A DNA stretch of 64,000 bases from Isoetes taiwanensis (GCA_021234155.1 JAJEKV010000063.1:6695710-6759709), one strand, 5' to 3'; shown: positions 1 to 10,088, counted from the first letter of the stretch. Numbers and translations: made by a program. Notes: generated by a model from the letters alone, not told the origin.

Positions 1-960
1 GAAAATACAAATACTGTTGTCACAAATATAATTAATCCAACTTGAAAACTATGCGACCAAGTGTGGATGCTACCTATATGATCATTTCAGATATAAATTC
101 TTATGAACTTATGAAATACATCTCATAGATTGTAATTATTGGTGATTTTGTCAATCTCATAAGCGTCGCGCTCCGAACCCAAACAATATGGATAGTAACA
201 TGGTACTTTCGTAGGGGAGTCTTTGGTCGACCGGTGGCTATACCATGCGGCCGGGGTATCAAGGGTGATCCCTTTGATAATGCATGCATGAAGGTCGCCG
301 AAAGTCATGAGGCAAGTGAGGGTGTCCAAATGCTCGGAGGTGGAGGCAATTGGGACCTCTCAAGAACTCTAGCGGTGGCGAGACATTGCAAAGGGTCTGT
401 GCTATGCAATCGAATCGCGGCAATACTTATAGCCAAGTAATTATTGATGAAGCCTTTGTAGTAACATTATTGGGCGTACATACGGTAAGTATATCCAATA
501 ATTATTGTGTATAATACCAACAATAATTTTGGTTGGTATAAATATATATCAAACCAATGTTGGCCAACAAATTTGGCCTTAGTCTAACCATGTGGTCTCC
601 TGTTGGTCCTGAGCGTGATTCCATTACGTGCAAGATGAATCACGAAAACTTCAAAAGCGGTCTGCCGGCGAAAATAGCCATGGAAGATTGGATGACCACC
701 GTGAGTCTCAATCCTCGCCATTATCCCGATCCCTTGATGTTATCATCCATCCGATATGGAATAGAGAGCATCAAATGTACATGATAGAAAAGATCTCTGG
801 GGTGGCTGCTGAAAATGACTCAGAAGAGTCCCCCTAGATCAGATTGTTGTAATGTGATAGTCATGTTGTTGTAATCGGATTGTCGTAATACTCTTGCTTT
901 TGTAATTTGTAAGGCAGTTCCACTTGACTTCATGTTCAACTGCTCGCACTGATAGCCTTA
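1..960. other. No recognised gene; weak FCP1-like trace on minus strand
   Basis: Only short open frames are present. On the minus strand around 101-330 one frame reads DSPTKVPCYYPY, which faintly resembles the DDSPxK segment near the end of plant FCP1-like phosphatases such as the one at 54906-55740. The match is too short to call. No other coding signal was recognised. Confidence 0.3.
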
Positions 961-966
961 AGGTTC

Positions 967-988
967 AAATTGGGCGCCCGCCCAATTT
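967..988. repeat. Isolated copy of the 22-bp GC-core palindrome
   Basis: Nine-base arms AAATTGGGC and GCCCAATTT flank the spacer GCCC. It is the same palindrome that forms arrays at 7289-7808, 9601-10088 and 13320-13911. Confidence 0.9.
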
Positions 989-1097
989 CTATGAGGGAAC
1001 TCTTCTAGTGCAGGGAAATTTTCGACATGTATTTATTTTCTTGGTCAATGTACATAAGTTTTTTTCACTCAATTTCATTATAAAAACCTATATAGTG

Positions 1098-1151
1098 AGT
1101 AACAGTGGTGCGAAATTGGGCGCCCGCCCAATTTGCACCCCCGTGCTCACT
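1098..1151. repeat. Palindrome copy inside a longer imperfect dyad
   Basis: The 22-bp palindrome sits at 1113-1134. Symmetry extends outward with GTGAG at the left, CTCAC at the right and GGTGC/GCACC in between. The core with its TGCG and GCACCCC flanks recurs at 5081-5114. Confidence 0.7.
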
Positions 1152-1160
1152 CTAAACACA

Positions 1161-1190
1161 CTAGTAATGGTACCCAGCGTTGCTGGGCAT
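1161..1190 (-). mobile_element. Helitron-type 3' end
   Basis: Read on the minus strand, a 6-bp stem hairpin (CCCAGC, 3-base loop, GCTGGG) is followed by a short spacer and CTAG, with a T just outside. That is the layout of a Helitron 3' end inserted between A and T. The element body would lie to the right. No Rep/helicase frame was seen, so it is non-autonomous or a fragment. Confidence 0.65.
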
Positions 1191-2210
1191 AAGTTGGAAG
1201 TCTGTAAATGTGTTGACTGCAATGAGAAAAGTGTGCCAAGAATATGTTGTAGGATTCATTCGTTCCGGCGTTGACGAAGTATAATTTAACATGCATTCAA
1301 TTGTGGGAGGGTGATGTCTAGATGTTCATCCAATTTCACATCGAATGATGTCATTGAGCCATGTAAATCATTGATTGATTGCTCCAACTGAGCAATGTGT
1401 TAGAGCACATCGCCTGTATAATTTTCTGTAGGTGCCGTAAAACAAAAGCATGATGCTAGTTGATATATATTTTTGGATGCAAAAGCAAATATGTCTTATT
1501 CTAGAGTACCTAAGTTCGTATGTCTTCAATACCTAAGTTGTGTTCGTTGTCGTCTTCCATCTTTTTGGCCTAAAACATAGCTTGGCGCTCTCCGAATGCA
1601 AGGCTTGGAGTGACAAAAGTAAGGGCTCGAAAGGGCTAAAAAAAAATACTGTAGGTGAAAAGGTTAAGAAGGCAATGGCCTTAGAGAGAAAGTTCTTTAA
1701 AAAAAGGCCTTTATCCATGTAATTACACCCTCCTTTCATACGATCCTTGTAGTTGTAGTTAGAGGAAAAGGACATGGCATATGTTGAAATCTAGAAGCAA
1801 CATTTATATGCATATGTTGGAATCTAGAACCAGCATTTCTAAAAATTGTTCCGCTTTAGGATCTTTTAATAATAACCATTATTGACGTTTTGTTAGAACC
1901 AACATTTCTATTCTTAAATGTGTGTCTCTTTGAGCTATTTTATAATTCAACTCTAGCAAATTCTATTGGATATTGTTTAATTGAGGAATTTTAGATTACG
2001 TTGGGCAATGTTTTTCTTTAGTCCAATGATAAGTATAATCTAATGGGTTATTTACATCAAGATAAAAAACGTTTTGAAAAGATAGAAGCGAACTTTCCTT
2101 ATCAAATAGTATTTTTTTCAATGTACAAATGTTCTTTTACTTTTTAAGAACCAGCTACCAGCTTGGAGAACTGAGCCAAAATGTTACCAGAATGGAGAAT
2201 GCACAAAACG
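1191..2210. other. AT-rich stretch without a recognised gene
   Basis: No domain, conserved motif or long frame was recognised. It presumably includes the body of the element whose 3' end is at 1161. Confidence 0.5.
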
Positions 2211-2800
2211 CATTTAAGGTGATGCCAAGCATGGGAATGAAGATGCCTGTCTCAGTTGCAACCAACTGCCATGATTGACACATAATCGAAACATTTGGAA
2301 CTCTGAAATATATCTCCGCCCTATATATCATGTACTGACAATGCTTTTTTTATCTAGAGCATGGGATGTACAATGAAGCTGAAGGTGTCCCGGTCCAGAT
2401 GAAGAAGTGTGGAAGCCAGCCAAATGTTCTGACTTACACCTCCTTAATCCATGCATGCAAGATCGCAGGTATTATGGTCATTTAGTGCATATAATTTGTG
2501 ATCGTTTTTAGATAATCATGCCCGTGTTCAAGATCACATGATCAAGCCAAGTCAGTATTTGAAGAAATGAAGTCAAATGATATTCCAGCAGATACGTTGG
2601 CCTATTGTGCTCGTTTTGAAACCTTTGATGAAGGTAACCAAGCACATTCAACACTTGTGCTTGGCAGGAGGATGAAGGAAGGAGAAGTCAAGTTAAATGA
2701 GACAGCATATGTGGAGCTCTTTCTTGCTTGCAGTGCGTATTGTGTTTCCTTTCTAGTCACCAAGGGAGATAGATACTTTGAGCTATTTCAAGATAAATAA
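2211..2800 (+). pseudogene. P-type PPR protein remnant
   Basis: Three separated blocks translate into PPR-like helices. Around 2211-2275 is KVMPSMGMKMPVSVATN. Around 2358-2470 is MYNEAEGV then QMKKCGSQPNVLTYTSLIHA, a clear PPR signature. Around 2545-2790 is KSVFEEMKSNDIPADTLAY, ending with MKEGEVKLNETAYVELFLAC. Such helical-hairpin repeats bind RNA in organelles in intact proteins. The blocks lie in different frames and no start codon, transit peptide or full repeat tract is present. A GT follows IHACKIAG and an AG precedes the last block, so introns are possible, but fragment or pseudogene is the safer reading. Confidence 0.7.
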
Positions 2801-3646
2801 AAATGTTAACTGAATATCAGTAGTGCATACAGCCAGGCAACAATGGTTTACGTGCAATGATCATCGATCGCTGCATCGCTGCATCAGGCTTGTTATAATG
2901 TGCTGCAAGGTGTCCCTCTGTAGCTGCAGCTGCTAATCCAATAGCATTTGCAATACCTTAGCAAGAAGACATGCAATAAAATTAAAGAGAGAGGAGATAC
3001 TGCACATTGAACAACAAAAAAGAGGACCATCAGTTACTTACCTATTGTGTGTCTCAAAGTTTCCAGGATGTGCTGGCGTGGTGCTTCCCCATTGTCTAAA
3101 TTGTTTTAATTTCTCCATCTAAAATAAACCAGCCAGTGGAAATATAATTAACAAATAGTTCTGCATGTGATGGTGATGAAAAATCAAATGGAAAAAATTT
3201 CTAAGTGAGAACATGCTAAAACATGCAAGACATTTCAACATTAAAACCACAGCAATCCAATATCACCATCGGATATAAGAATTTTTCCTAATTGATCAAC
3301 CAAGAAATAGATACTTACAGAGACACTGTTGTAGTCTGCAAGATGTAATAATGCATACTTGAGCATGCAACCATTACCAAATGACAGGCGGCTCATGTTC
3401 CATCAGCGTCTTCAGATTTAACATAGCCAGACATCATTGTAGTCCAGGTATAAACACACGCTTAATCATTGTGAAATATCAGATATGTATTTACCATTGC
3501 AGTACATATTGATAATGGAATTCACATAAAGGATGCCTGGAATGTTGCAGGCAACTCTGTATAGTAACACTTATATCAGAAAAACACTCTAAAGGCATGT
3601 CCTGCTGTCTCACAGCAAGGGACTGTAGAGTTACGAACCTAGAACA

Positions 3647-3812
3647 ACGCACCCGATCCAGACCCGCTGCTTCTGCTACTATAAATCTACACCAAAGAGG
3701 CCAATTACTGCCTTGTCATAAAAGAACGCCGGACTTCATGCACCGAACCCTAACCATCCCTCAAAAAAATCTACAATGATGATTATCAACATGCTTCTAT
3801 CTAGAAAGCCTA
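3647..3812 (+). repeat. Direct repeat, copy 1
   Basis: A block of about 166 bp starting ACGCACCCGATCCAGACCC recurs at 4262-4428 with only a few differences. The copies are about 615 bp apart and in the same orientation. No termini of a known transposon class were recognised. Confidence 0.85.
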
Positions 3813-4261
3813 TGAATCTTTGGATCTGTGATAAGCCACGTTCAACAAAAAGGGTCAGCCAGAATTCTTACCTATGGTGTCGTTTCTATCTGCTGGAATG
3901 CTAGAGGCAGATTTGGTGCAGACAAAGCCATGGAGTGTGAAGGGAAGGCAGCATTGGATCTTAAAATGAACATGCATATACTCGAGATCATAGTCGTAGC
4001 TATAGCCATAGCCATAAGAATTCCGCCATAGCCAGCAAGCAACCATTGCTCTCCTGAAAACGTCCATGGAAGAGTGCAATTTTGAGATAACCTGCCAACT
4101 TGCTACAATCCAAGTATAATGGATGTTGCTCCAGTCCAATTGCCCCAGAGTTTCCACATGTTCTCCCAGATTTTGCACTGCCCTGTATTTTTGTTGAACG
4201 CAGTAGAACCCAGCTTCATGCTGAACCTAGCTTAATAGAACGCAGGTTCAAATTTTTTTCC

Positions 4262-4428
4262 ACGCACCCGATCCAGACCCACTGCTTCTGCTACTATAAA
4301 TCTACACCAAAGAGGCCAATTACTGCCTTGTCATAAAAGAACGCCAGACTCCATGCACCGAACCCTAACCATCCCTCAAAAAAAATCTACAATGATGATT
4401 ATCAACATGCTTATATCTAGAAAGCCTA
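4262..4428 (+). repeat. Direct repeat, copy 2
   Basis: Near-identical to 3647-3812. It differs by single substitutions and one extra A in a poly-A run. Confidence 0.85.
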
Positions 4429-5020
4429 CGCCATGCCTCTCAAAATCAATGGGACTGACAGGATCCCAGTTCCAAAATCCATAAATCAAAAGCCAAACAA
4501 AGATCTCGAACTGTTGTTTACTGCGGCAGGCACTTCAGTAGAGGTCCAGATGGTTGAGGTCCAGATGGTTGCAGAAATACGTCCACTTCCTATACCCCTT
4601 GCCAGACCAATGCCATAAGCGCCCTAGAGAAAACAACCGGTTTCCACAGTTTGGCATTCCACTGCAAACCCTGTTGCATGCACTTGGCTACTGTGGCTGG
4701 AGGAATCATGGGCAACAGAAATCACGAACAAAAACATGGCAAATTCTCCCTCAAGGGCTTTCCTGTTTTGTAACTCGCTGGCCGATTGTTGCTATACATA
4801 GAAGTGGGTCGAGCAAACAATTTTTATCACCTCTTTCGCGCCTCTCAAGCACCTCCACACAGTAAAAAACCAATTCCGTCCCTGCCATCAAGCTTGGCGA
4901 TGTCGTAAAGGACAATAGAAGCTCCATCGGCCTCTCGTAAGCAAAAAACAGAGTGAGAATTTTTCCTTTAGCTTTTTTTTTTTCAACCGTGAGATGGGCC
5001 AAACAAATAGCAGCCATTGG

Positions 5021-5061
5021 ATCTAGGGCGTGGTCCATTACACAACATTATAATATAAGAT
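5021..5061 (+). repeat. 40-bp dispersed motif (TCTAGGGC...ATAAGAT)
   Basis: The motif starts TCTAGGGCGTGGTCCATTAC and continues through ACATTATAATATAAGAT. Related copies lie at 12790-12830, 21618-21660, 30901-30945, 58792-58836 and 62771-62810. Three of these abut a Helitron-type CTAG end. It is probably a transposon terminus. Confidence 0.6.
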
Positions 5062-5084
5062 ATACACAGAGTGTCAGAGATGCG

Positions 5085-5106
5085 AAATTGGGCGCCCGCC
5101 CAATTT
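5085..5106. repeat. 22-bp palindrome just downstream of the ParB/MTase-like gene
   Basis: Arms AAATTGGGC and GCCCAATTT around GCCC. It lies about 50 bp beyond the stop codon of the minus-strand gene ending at 5157, between that gene and the 40-bp motif at 5021. Confidence 0.9.
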
Positions 5107-5156
5107 GCACCCCTGTGCTAGCAAAACATACTCCTTGTGCTCAAGGGTCCACCCCT

Positions 5157-6043
5157 TCAGCTGACGTTGTTGTGTGAGCAGCTTAAACTTTCTTCCCCCC
5201 CCTGTGCCGCTTGCTTAAGGAGTTCCATCTGAGCGTGGAATTCTTCAGTGGTTAGCGTAGCGTCAGGAGCATCCTTCTCAATTTCCATTTCAACATCATC
5301 CTCCTTCTCATTTTCCTCGTCCTCCTTCTCAACTTCCTCGTCCTCCTTCTCAACTTCCTCGTCCTCCTTCTCGACATCCTTTTCTTGCTCTGATGGTAGC
5401 GGGTCCACAGGTTGAGCTTCTTGTGTCTCCAAGACAACAGAAGGTTCTCCATCCTTGAGGAGTAGCTGCGTAAACGTCGAGCTACCCTCGATCACATCTT
5501 GGGTGCACACTAATGTAGTGCCCGCCAAAGCATTAATGTTATCCTTCTTCTTTCTAAAGAAAGACATGTCCTTTGCTCCAAAACCTGCAACCTTTCTCAA
5601 ATGGTCTGTGAGAGAATCTTTAGACAACCGGAGAGTGGATTGCAACTCTTGCACCGTTTGTGCGGGGAATGGACAAGGAGGTGGAGGAGTGGACACTACA
5701 GCACTTGCCTTGGAGCCGCTTGCTTTCTTTTTACCCTCTGCTATTTTTTGCAATGCACGGGCTCTCGATTTCTTCTCATCCAGCATTACTTCGAGTTGAT
5801 CAAAAATCTGAGTAAGTTTAAGCTGCATATTCTCATCACTCTCAAAGGCAGTGGCTTTATACCCTTCGCACATAGCTGCACGGCTAAAGGATCCTCCAGA
5901 GAAGAAATCAAGGACACTGCATCCCTCAAGCATAAATTTCCGGACAAGGTATGTGCATGTCCTAGAATCTAATTGATGTGGCAAAAGGGCACCCGCGCCT
6001 CCTGCCACACTCTTGTCACCCCAAGGCCGATACAACCAGTATG
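5157..6043 (-). CDS. Exon with MTase motif I and acidic C-terminal tail
   Basis: The longest convincing frame of this gene. From the acceptor at 6044 it reads AYWLYRPWGDKSV, then GALLPHQLDSRTCTYLVRKF in the position of the HPTQKP helix of beta-class methyltransferases. Next comes GCSVLDFFSGGSFSRAAM, matching motif I (VLDPFxGSGTTxxAA), and AFESDEN at the acidic end of strand 2. A Lys/Ala-rich coiled segment, a Pro-rich loop and several near-identical EKEDEEV repeats follow. The stop is near 5157. The usual GxG is replaced by SGG, so catalysis is uncertain. The S-adenosylmethionine-binding fold is inferred from motif order and not proven. Confidence 0.6.
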
Positions 6044-6117
6044 CTGAAGCAAAGTACAACCGTTATAAGTGGCATTGAAAAGAAATAGACGCAGACCCTG
6101 GGTTTAAATCATGTTAC
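6044..6117 (-). other. 74-bp GT-AG intron
   Basis: The donor reads GCAG|GTAACA and the acceptor CTTCAG|CATACTGG on the minus strand. Splicing joins HECAA to AYWLYRPW in frame. This supports eukaryotic origin of the gene. Confidence 0.6.
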
Positions 6118-7194
6118 CTGCTGCGCACTCATGATCGAGGAGGTTCTTCTCTATGTCCTCCACTTCTTTCAAGTGCTGCGGGAACTTCGAATACTCTTGA
6201 GGATGGTCTGCATCGTTGAAGCATAGATTCAGGTCATTCATTGCAGGGGCAGCTGCTTGGTCTCTGGCCACATACATTACAAGAACGAGAGTCTGCAGCT
6301 CGCGAACACGAGAGGAAGGGTTTCTCTTTTTAGGATCATTGTACGCTCCCACCCATACACGACTACCCCCGTCTATAGTCTTCATGAATGGCGGACAAGC
6401 ATTCACTCAAACGATCTGGACTGATAAAGATCGTGATCCAATATAATTGCTGGTCCGTAAGCACACTGATCTGGTCCAAGAACTTCTGGTAATCCTCCAT
6501 GCTCCATTTCTTGATATTTCTGAAATCACATCCAACAAACCGAAAGCGAGGTATTGACCACATCAACTCCACATTCCCGGAGGACCGACACGGTAGCATT
6601 TGAATGATTTTGATCCCTCTTCCACCGGGTCCACGCAGATACTCATTAACCTTCGGGGATAAGAGCCTTTGGAAGGTTAAGCTTTTCCCTCCTTGCGGCT
6701 ATCAACCCAATCACCTACAAGTTGGCGAACATCAACATCAAATTCTCCGTGAATATAGGATGAATTTTTTCTCAAATCGGTCATGTTGTCAACATGAAGC
6801 TTTTTCACATCTTTGAGATATTTAAGGAGTGCACGCCGACATTGCCAATCTTCTTCACTTCGCTTCGCTGCCGGATTTTCATGACACGCCTTCGAAGATA
6901 ATTTTTTGGTGGTCTTTATGTACGTGGTGGCTGTCATAATCTCTGTCAAAAGTCTTTGCAGATCCATTGGATGCATGGACTTTAAAGGTCGGCACTTGTT
7001 ATTCGTGAACATTCTCAGGCGGTCCTTTACCACTATCGTCTCACCCAATTCATCTTTTAGCTGGTCTTCATAGAATAACTGAGCCACTTGTAGGCACATA
7101 TTCCAAGTTTAAATCTCATCCGGTACCACGAAGTAATCGTAGTCTCGCATGCTAAGCTTCTTCAATGTGCCTTTCGCTATATAGCGAGCCAATC
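6118..7194 (-). CDS. Middle exon of the ParB/MTase-like gene
   Basis: Translation runs from LARYIAKGTLKKLSMRDYDY through a Lys-rich helical region into LPKALIPEG, then WSIPRFRFVGCDF, WSMEDYQKFLDQ and ITIFISPDRLSE, and ends in LLDHECAA. The order and spacing match plus-strand 53210-54440, including WYKTCLDM aligned with DYQKFLDQ, so the two are homologous. The region would hold the first half (motif IV side) of the methyltransferase fold, but no DPPY or NPPY was seen. An in-frame TAA at 7109-7111 and the C5 tract at 6366-6370 break the frame. The acceptor is at 7195-7196. Confidence 0.5.
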
Positions 7195-7868
7195 CTGCAC
7201 AGCATAGTAAACTTAGCACATTTGAAATATACAGTCTCAAAATTTAGCAATGCACAAGCTAACATGCAATGCACATGAGGGCCAGCGCAAATTGGGCGCC
7301 CGCCCAATTTCATAGACAAGGAGATGCAATTTAACATGCTATATTCACATGGGGCCAACCCAAATTGGGCGCCCGCCCAATTTCATAGACAAGGAGATGC
7401 AATTTGACATGCTATATTCACATGGGGCCAACCCAAATTGGGCGCCCGCCCAATTTCATAGACAAGGAGATGCAATTTGACATGCTATATTCACATGGGG
7501 CCAACCCAAATTGGGCGCCCGCCCAATTTCATAGCCAAGGAGATGCAATTTAACATGCTATATTCACATGGGGCCAACCCAAATTGAAACCCGCCCAATT
7601 TCATACCCAAGCGGATGCAATTTAACATGCTATATTCACATGGGGCCAACCCAAATTGGGCGCCCGCCCAATTTCATACCCAAGCGGATGCAATTTAACA
7701 TGTGTCATGTAGTATCCTGGCATCTGAAATTGGGCGCCCGCCCAATTTCATAGCCAAGACGCTGCAAGAAACATGGGAGGCCTCCCAAATTGGGCGCCCG
7801 CCCAATTTGATGGCCAAGGGATTTATGAAAAAAAAAACAGACTGCATCCACAATTAGAAATGACTTAC
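7195..7868 (-). other. Intron carrying eight palindromes
   Basis: The donor ATTCA|GTAAGT lies at 7863-7869 and the acceptor TGCAG|GATTGG at 7194-7198 (minus strand). Most of the intron is a tandem array in which each unit holds one 22-bp palindrome (see 7289-7808). The equivalent intron of the paralogue, 52788-53128, also holds palindromes, of a different sequence. Confidence 0.6.
7289..7808. repeat. Regular array of eight palindromes, about 73-bp unit
   Basis: Palindromes begin at 7289, 7362, 7435, 7508, 7581, 7653, 7727 and 7787. Seven keep the form AAATTGGGC-GCCC-GCCCAATTT. The one at 7581 has lost its left GC arm. The spacers are repeats of one sequence (CATAGACAAGGAGATGCAAT and so on), so this is a minisatellite with a palindromic core, not a set of unique spacers. 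Confidence 0.9.
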
Positions 7869-8546
7869 TGAATATGCGCTATCTTGGGATAGTCCACGCT
7901 TTCCTTTCTTCGGCTTTCCATAGAATGCCCATTGATTCCTAAGCTGCTGTATTTGTTCGAAGTAGACATCCTGATGGATAGTATTCTTGGTGATATCGTT
8001 GCTCTCCTGGCTGACCTTCACATATTCAGTAGGAGTGAGGTTCCCTGCCAGCACACGACATTTTCTTTTGGCGTAGAAGAAAAAGATAAGATCTTTCAGA
8101 TGAGCCCTTTCTGCTGGCCATTCCAACGCCTGGTTGACAAGAATTTGGGCAACTGCAGTAGTGTGATTGCCATTTACAATCCAGAATTCTGCATTGTCCA
8201 AATCAGTGGCCTTCTTCCACTTCAGTGCACGTCCAGTGACTGGATCAAAGGGTACAACATCCGCACAAGGTGGATGCATCTGCACATTAATAAATGATTC
8301 ATAGAGTGTATCAACATGTTGCGGGTGATGACCTGCGGGTCATATTTGCGGTGCTTGATGCATTTTGAAGATATCCACCTCTATTTCGAATTCAACACCA
8401 AGAGGATAGATCCTTTCCCCATGCTTAATGTTGATCAATGCGGTTTGGGACAGCTCACGTTTGCTTTCTTGAGTCAACGCCCGCCCGGATGTCGAGCACT
8501 TCACAATTTGCCCCATCGTCTTCACGTGAGCACGTAACCGGTCCAC
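7869..8546 (-). CDS. ParB-like domain exon, module copy 1
   Basis: Read from 8546 downward, the frame gives RIYPLGVEFEIEVDIFKM, then, after one frame adjustment near 8330, NVQMHPPCADVVPFDP, LDNAEFWIVNGNHTTAVAQI, and KRKCRVLAGNLTPTEYVKVS. ParB/Srx-fold domains start with a parameter strand, a helix that selects a partner site, then a strand ending in a G(N/Q)H(R/T/S)xxA motif. The IVNGNHTTAVAQIL segment fits that motif and aligns with VVDGQHSVRAAQVL at 52597-52638. In bacteria this fold binds or cleaves CTP, ATP or DNA. The role here is unknown. Confidence 0.55.
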
Positions 8547-8648
8547 TCCCCCATCGGATGCACCTGATGTTGATGGTGGAGTAGGGTCTCTTCTTTTCTT
8601 AGGCGAGGAAGCTATTGCCTCGTGCCGACTTAACTTTATTCCTTGCTT

Positions 8649-9218
8649 TTACGGTGGGGGACCGCTTTCGGATACCTCCTGCGATCTAATGCTAACGTCC
8701 AGGGCTCGTGATGTTCTTCCCATACCACCAAGAATCAGTTTTGGGAGTTGATGTTTCGATCTTTTCTTCTTAGGAACCTTTTTCGATGACACGGCTGCGG
8801 GTTTCTCTGTCCCCTTCGGTCCGTCACCCTTCTTAGGAACTCCATAGCGTGATCTCAACCACGCGTCGTGTCATAGACCTTTGGTTGGCTCTTCCCATGA
8901 TACTCGTGTAAAGGGCCTTTGATCGATTTTGTTTGTGATCGGTATGCCTTTGTCTAAGCGTATTAAATCCATCTATAATATCTCCCGTTTGGTGAGTCCG
9001 GATCTCTCAAGGCTTTTCGTGAAGAAGGCGGGACCCGACCCTTGGCCCTCGACACGAATGTGAAGCCTCGGGTGATGCTTGCATGCATTAGGCGAGGATT
9101 GTAAGTCCCAAAGGGTAACTGTATCCTTGAAATGACTTATCAAGCCGTCCTCTCGACAACCTCTAACTTCGTTGGCAAACTTCGATTGCTCCACCGGGAC
9201 ATGTCGATTGCTATACAC
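8649..9218 (-). CDS. N-terminal exons of the ParB/MTase-like gene
   Basis: 8649-8858 reads as a basic linker (KPAAVSSKKVPKKKRSKHQL), possibly nuclear-localising. 8973-9218 reads YSNRHVPVEQSKFANEV and then TVTLWDLQSSPNACKHHPRL HIRVEG. The latter parallels CALRLSPGRFKHLTLHVEDC in the other copy (about 51830-51895), so this segment is conserved between copies. Exon borders are not certain. The open frame begins at a GTG just after an in-frame stop, so an acceptor site must lie near 9220 or the frame is broken there. Confidence 0.4.
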
Positions 9219-9600
9219 GCATTCTCATTGTCCTCCGGAGTCCGGGCTTAGCAAAGTGCGGCCGCGGATCCTTGAGGTGATTCGTGCTGGACCCGGGTGG
9301 ATATTGCCTACCTCTATGCACCAAGTAAATTTATCTCGCTACGGCGATCCATTAGTTCGGGGCGACTTCAATACCATTGAACCCGAATTCCCGCCTCTTC
9401 CTTCCTTTGCTTGCGGCAAATGCAATGTACCAGGGAGGGCGGATCCCGGTGCACGCGTCGCGGTTTGTTTAGTTCTTGCCATGGGTCTTTGCATAACATC
9501 ATTCATGAATCCCATTAGTGGTGTGTCAAAAGAATTAAAAAGAGCAATTTGCGAGAAAGGAGGAGATTACAAGACTAACCAAAAGATTGCAAGAGGTCCC

Positions 9601-10088
9601 AAATTGGGCGCCCAATTTTTGAGAAAGCGAAGGAGATTACAAGAAGAGAGAAGCCCGAGGGTCCCAAATTGGGCGCCCGCCCAATTTGCTGTGAGCAAAG
9701 GAGGTTACAAGAAGAGAGAGGCGGAAGGGTCCCAAATTGGGCGCCCAATTTGCTGAGCTTGAGAGGAGGTTACAAGAAGAGAGAGGCCGAGGGGTCCCAA
9801 ATTGGGCGCCAGCCCAATTTGCAGAAAGGAGGAGATTACAAGAAGAGAGAAGCTCGAGGGTCCAAAATTGGGCCCGCCCAATTTGCCAGAGCAGAGGAGG
9901 TTACAAGAAGAGAGAGGCCAGAGGGTCCCAAATTGGGCGCCCGCCCAATTTGCAGAGCAGAGGAGATTACAAGAAGAGAGAAGCAAGAGCAGAGAAATGG
10001 GCGCCCGCCCAATTTGCCCCAGCTTTGGGAGGTTAGAAAGCAGTAAGAAGGTTTAGAGCTTTGATAGATTTGGGCGCCCGCCCGATTT
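9601..10088. repeat. Palindrome array upstream of the ParB/MTase-like gene
   Basis: About eight palindromes at roughly 66-bp spacing (9601, 9666, 9734, 9799, 9865, 9930, 9995, 10068). Arms are AAATTGGGC/GCCCAATTT, and spacers vary from zero to four bases. The unit also repeats GGAGATTACAAGAAGAGAGA. Several open frames across the array are repeat artefacts and not genes. Confidence 0.9.

Larger units (their letters stand above)
2801..5020. other. Non-coding stretch with one direct repeat
   Basis: Short frames only, none with a recognisable domain. The one clear structure is the 166-bp direct repeat described separately. Confidence 0.5.
5157..9218 (-). pseudogene. ParB-like plus DNA amino-methyltransferase-like gene, module copy 1
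   Basis: Multi-exon minus-strand gene, largely collinear with the gene at 51474-55740. In order it has a segment with TVTLWDLQSSPNACKHHPRL (8973-9218), a Lys-rich linker (8649-8858), a ParB-like region (7869-8546), a 674-bp intron holding eight 22-bp palindromes, a long middle region (6118-7194), a 74-bp GT-AG intron (6044-6117), and a methyltransferase motif I segment with an acidic tail (5157-6043). The family role is inferred: bacterial ParB-MTase fusions bind DNA and methylate adenine N6 or cytosine N4. Disruptions are an in-frame TAA at 7109-7111, a C5-tract frameshift at 6366-6370 and a frame change near 6610-6670. The 5' end is uncertain because no convincing first ATG was found. Confidence 0.6.

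Noticed and set aside
101..440. FCP1-like fragment on the minus strand
   Set aside because: Only one short DSPxK-like string supports it. It is noted as a weak trace and not called as a gene.
5455..5972. Plus-strand frames opposite the methyltransferase-like exon
   Set aside because: They are antisense shadows of the minus-strand frame that carries the recognisable motif and acidic repeats.
7289..7808. CRISPR-like regular array
   Set aside because: The spacers are copies of each other and not unique, there are no cas genes, and the setting is eukaryotic. It is a minisatellite with a palindromic core.
9540..10056. Overlapping open frames on both strands with a repeated GARPIC or similar peptide
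   Set aside because: They are translations of the palindrome array, in several frames, with no relation to a known protein.
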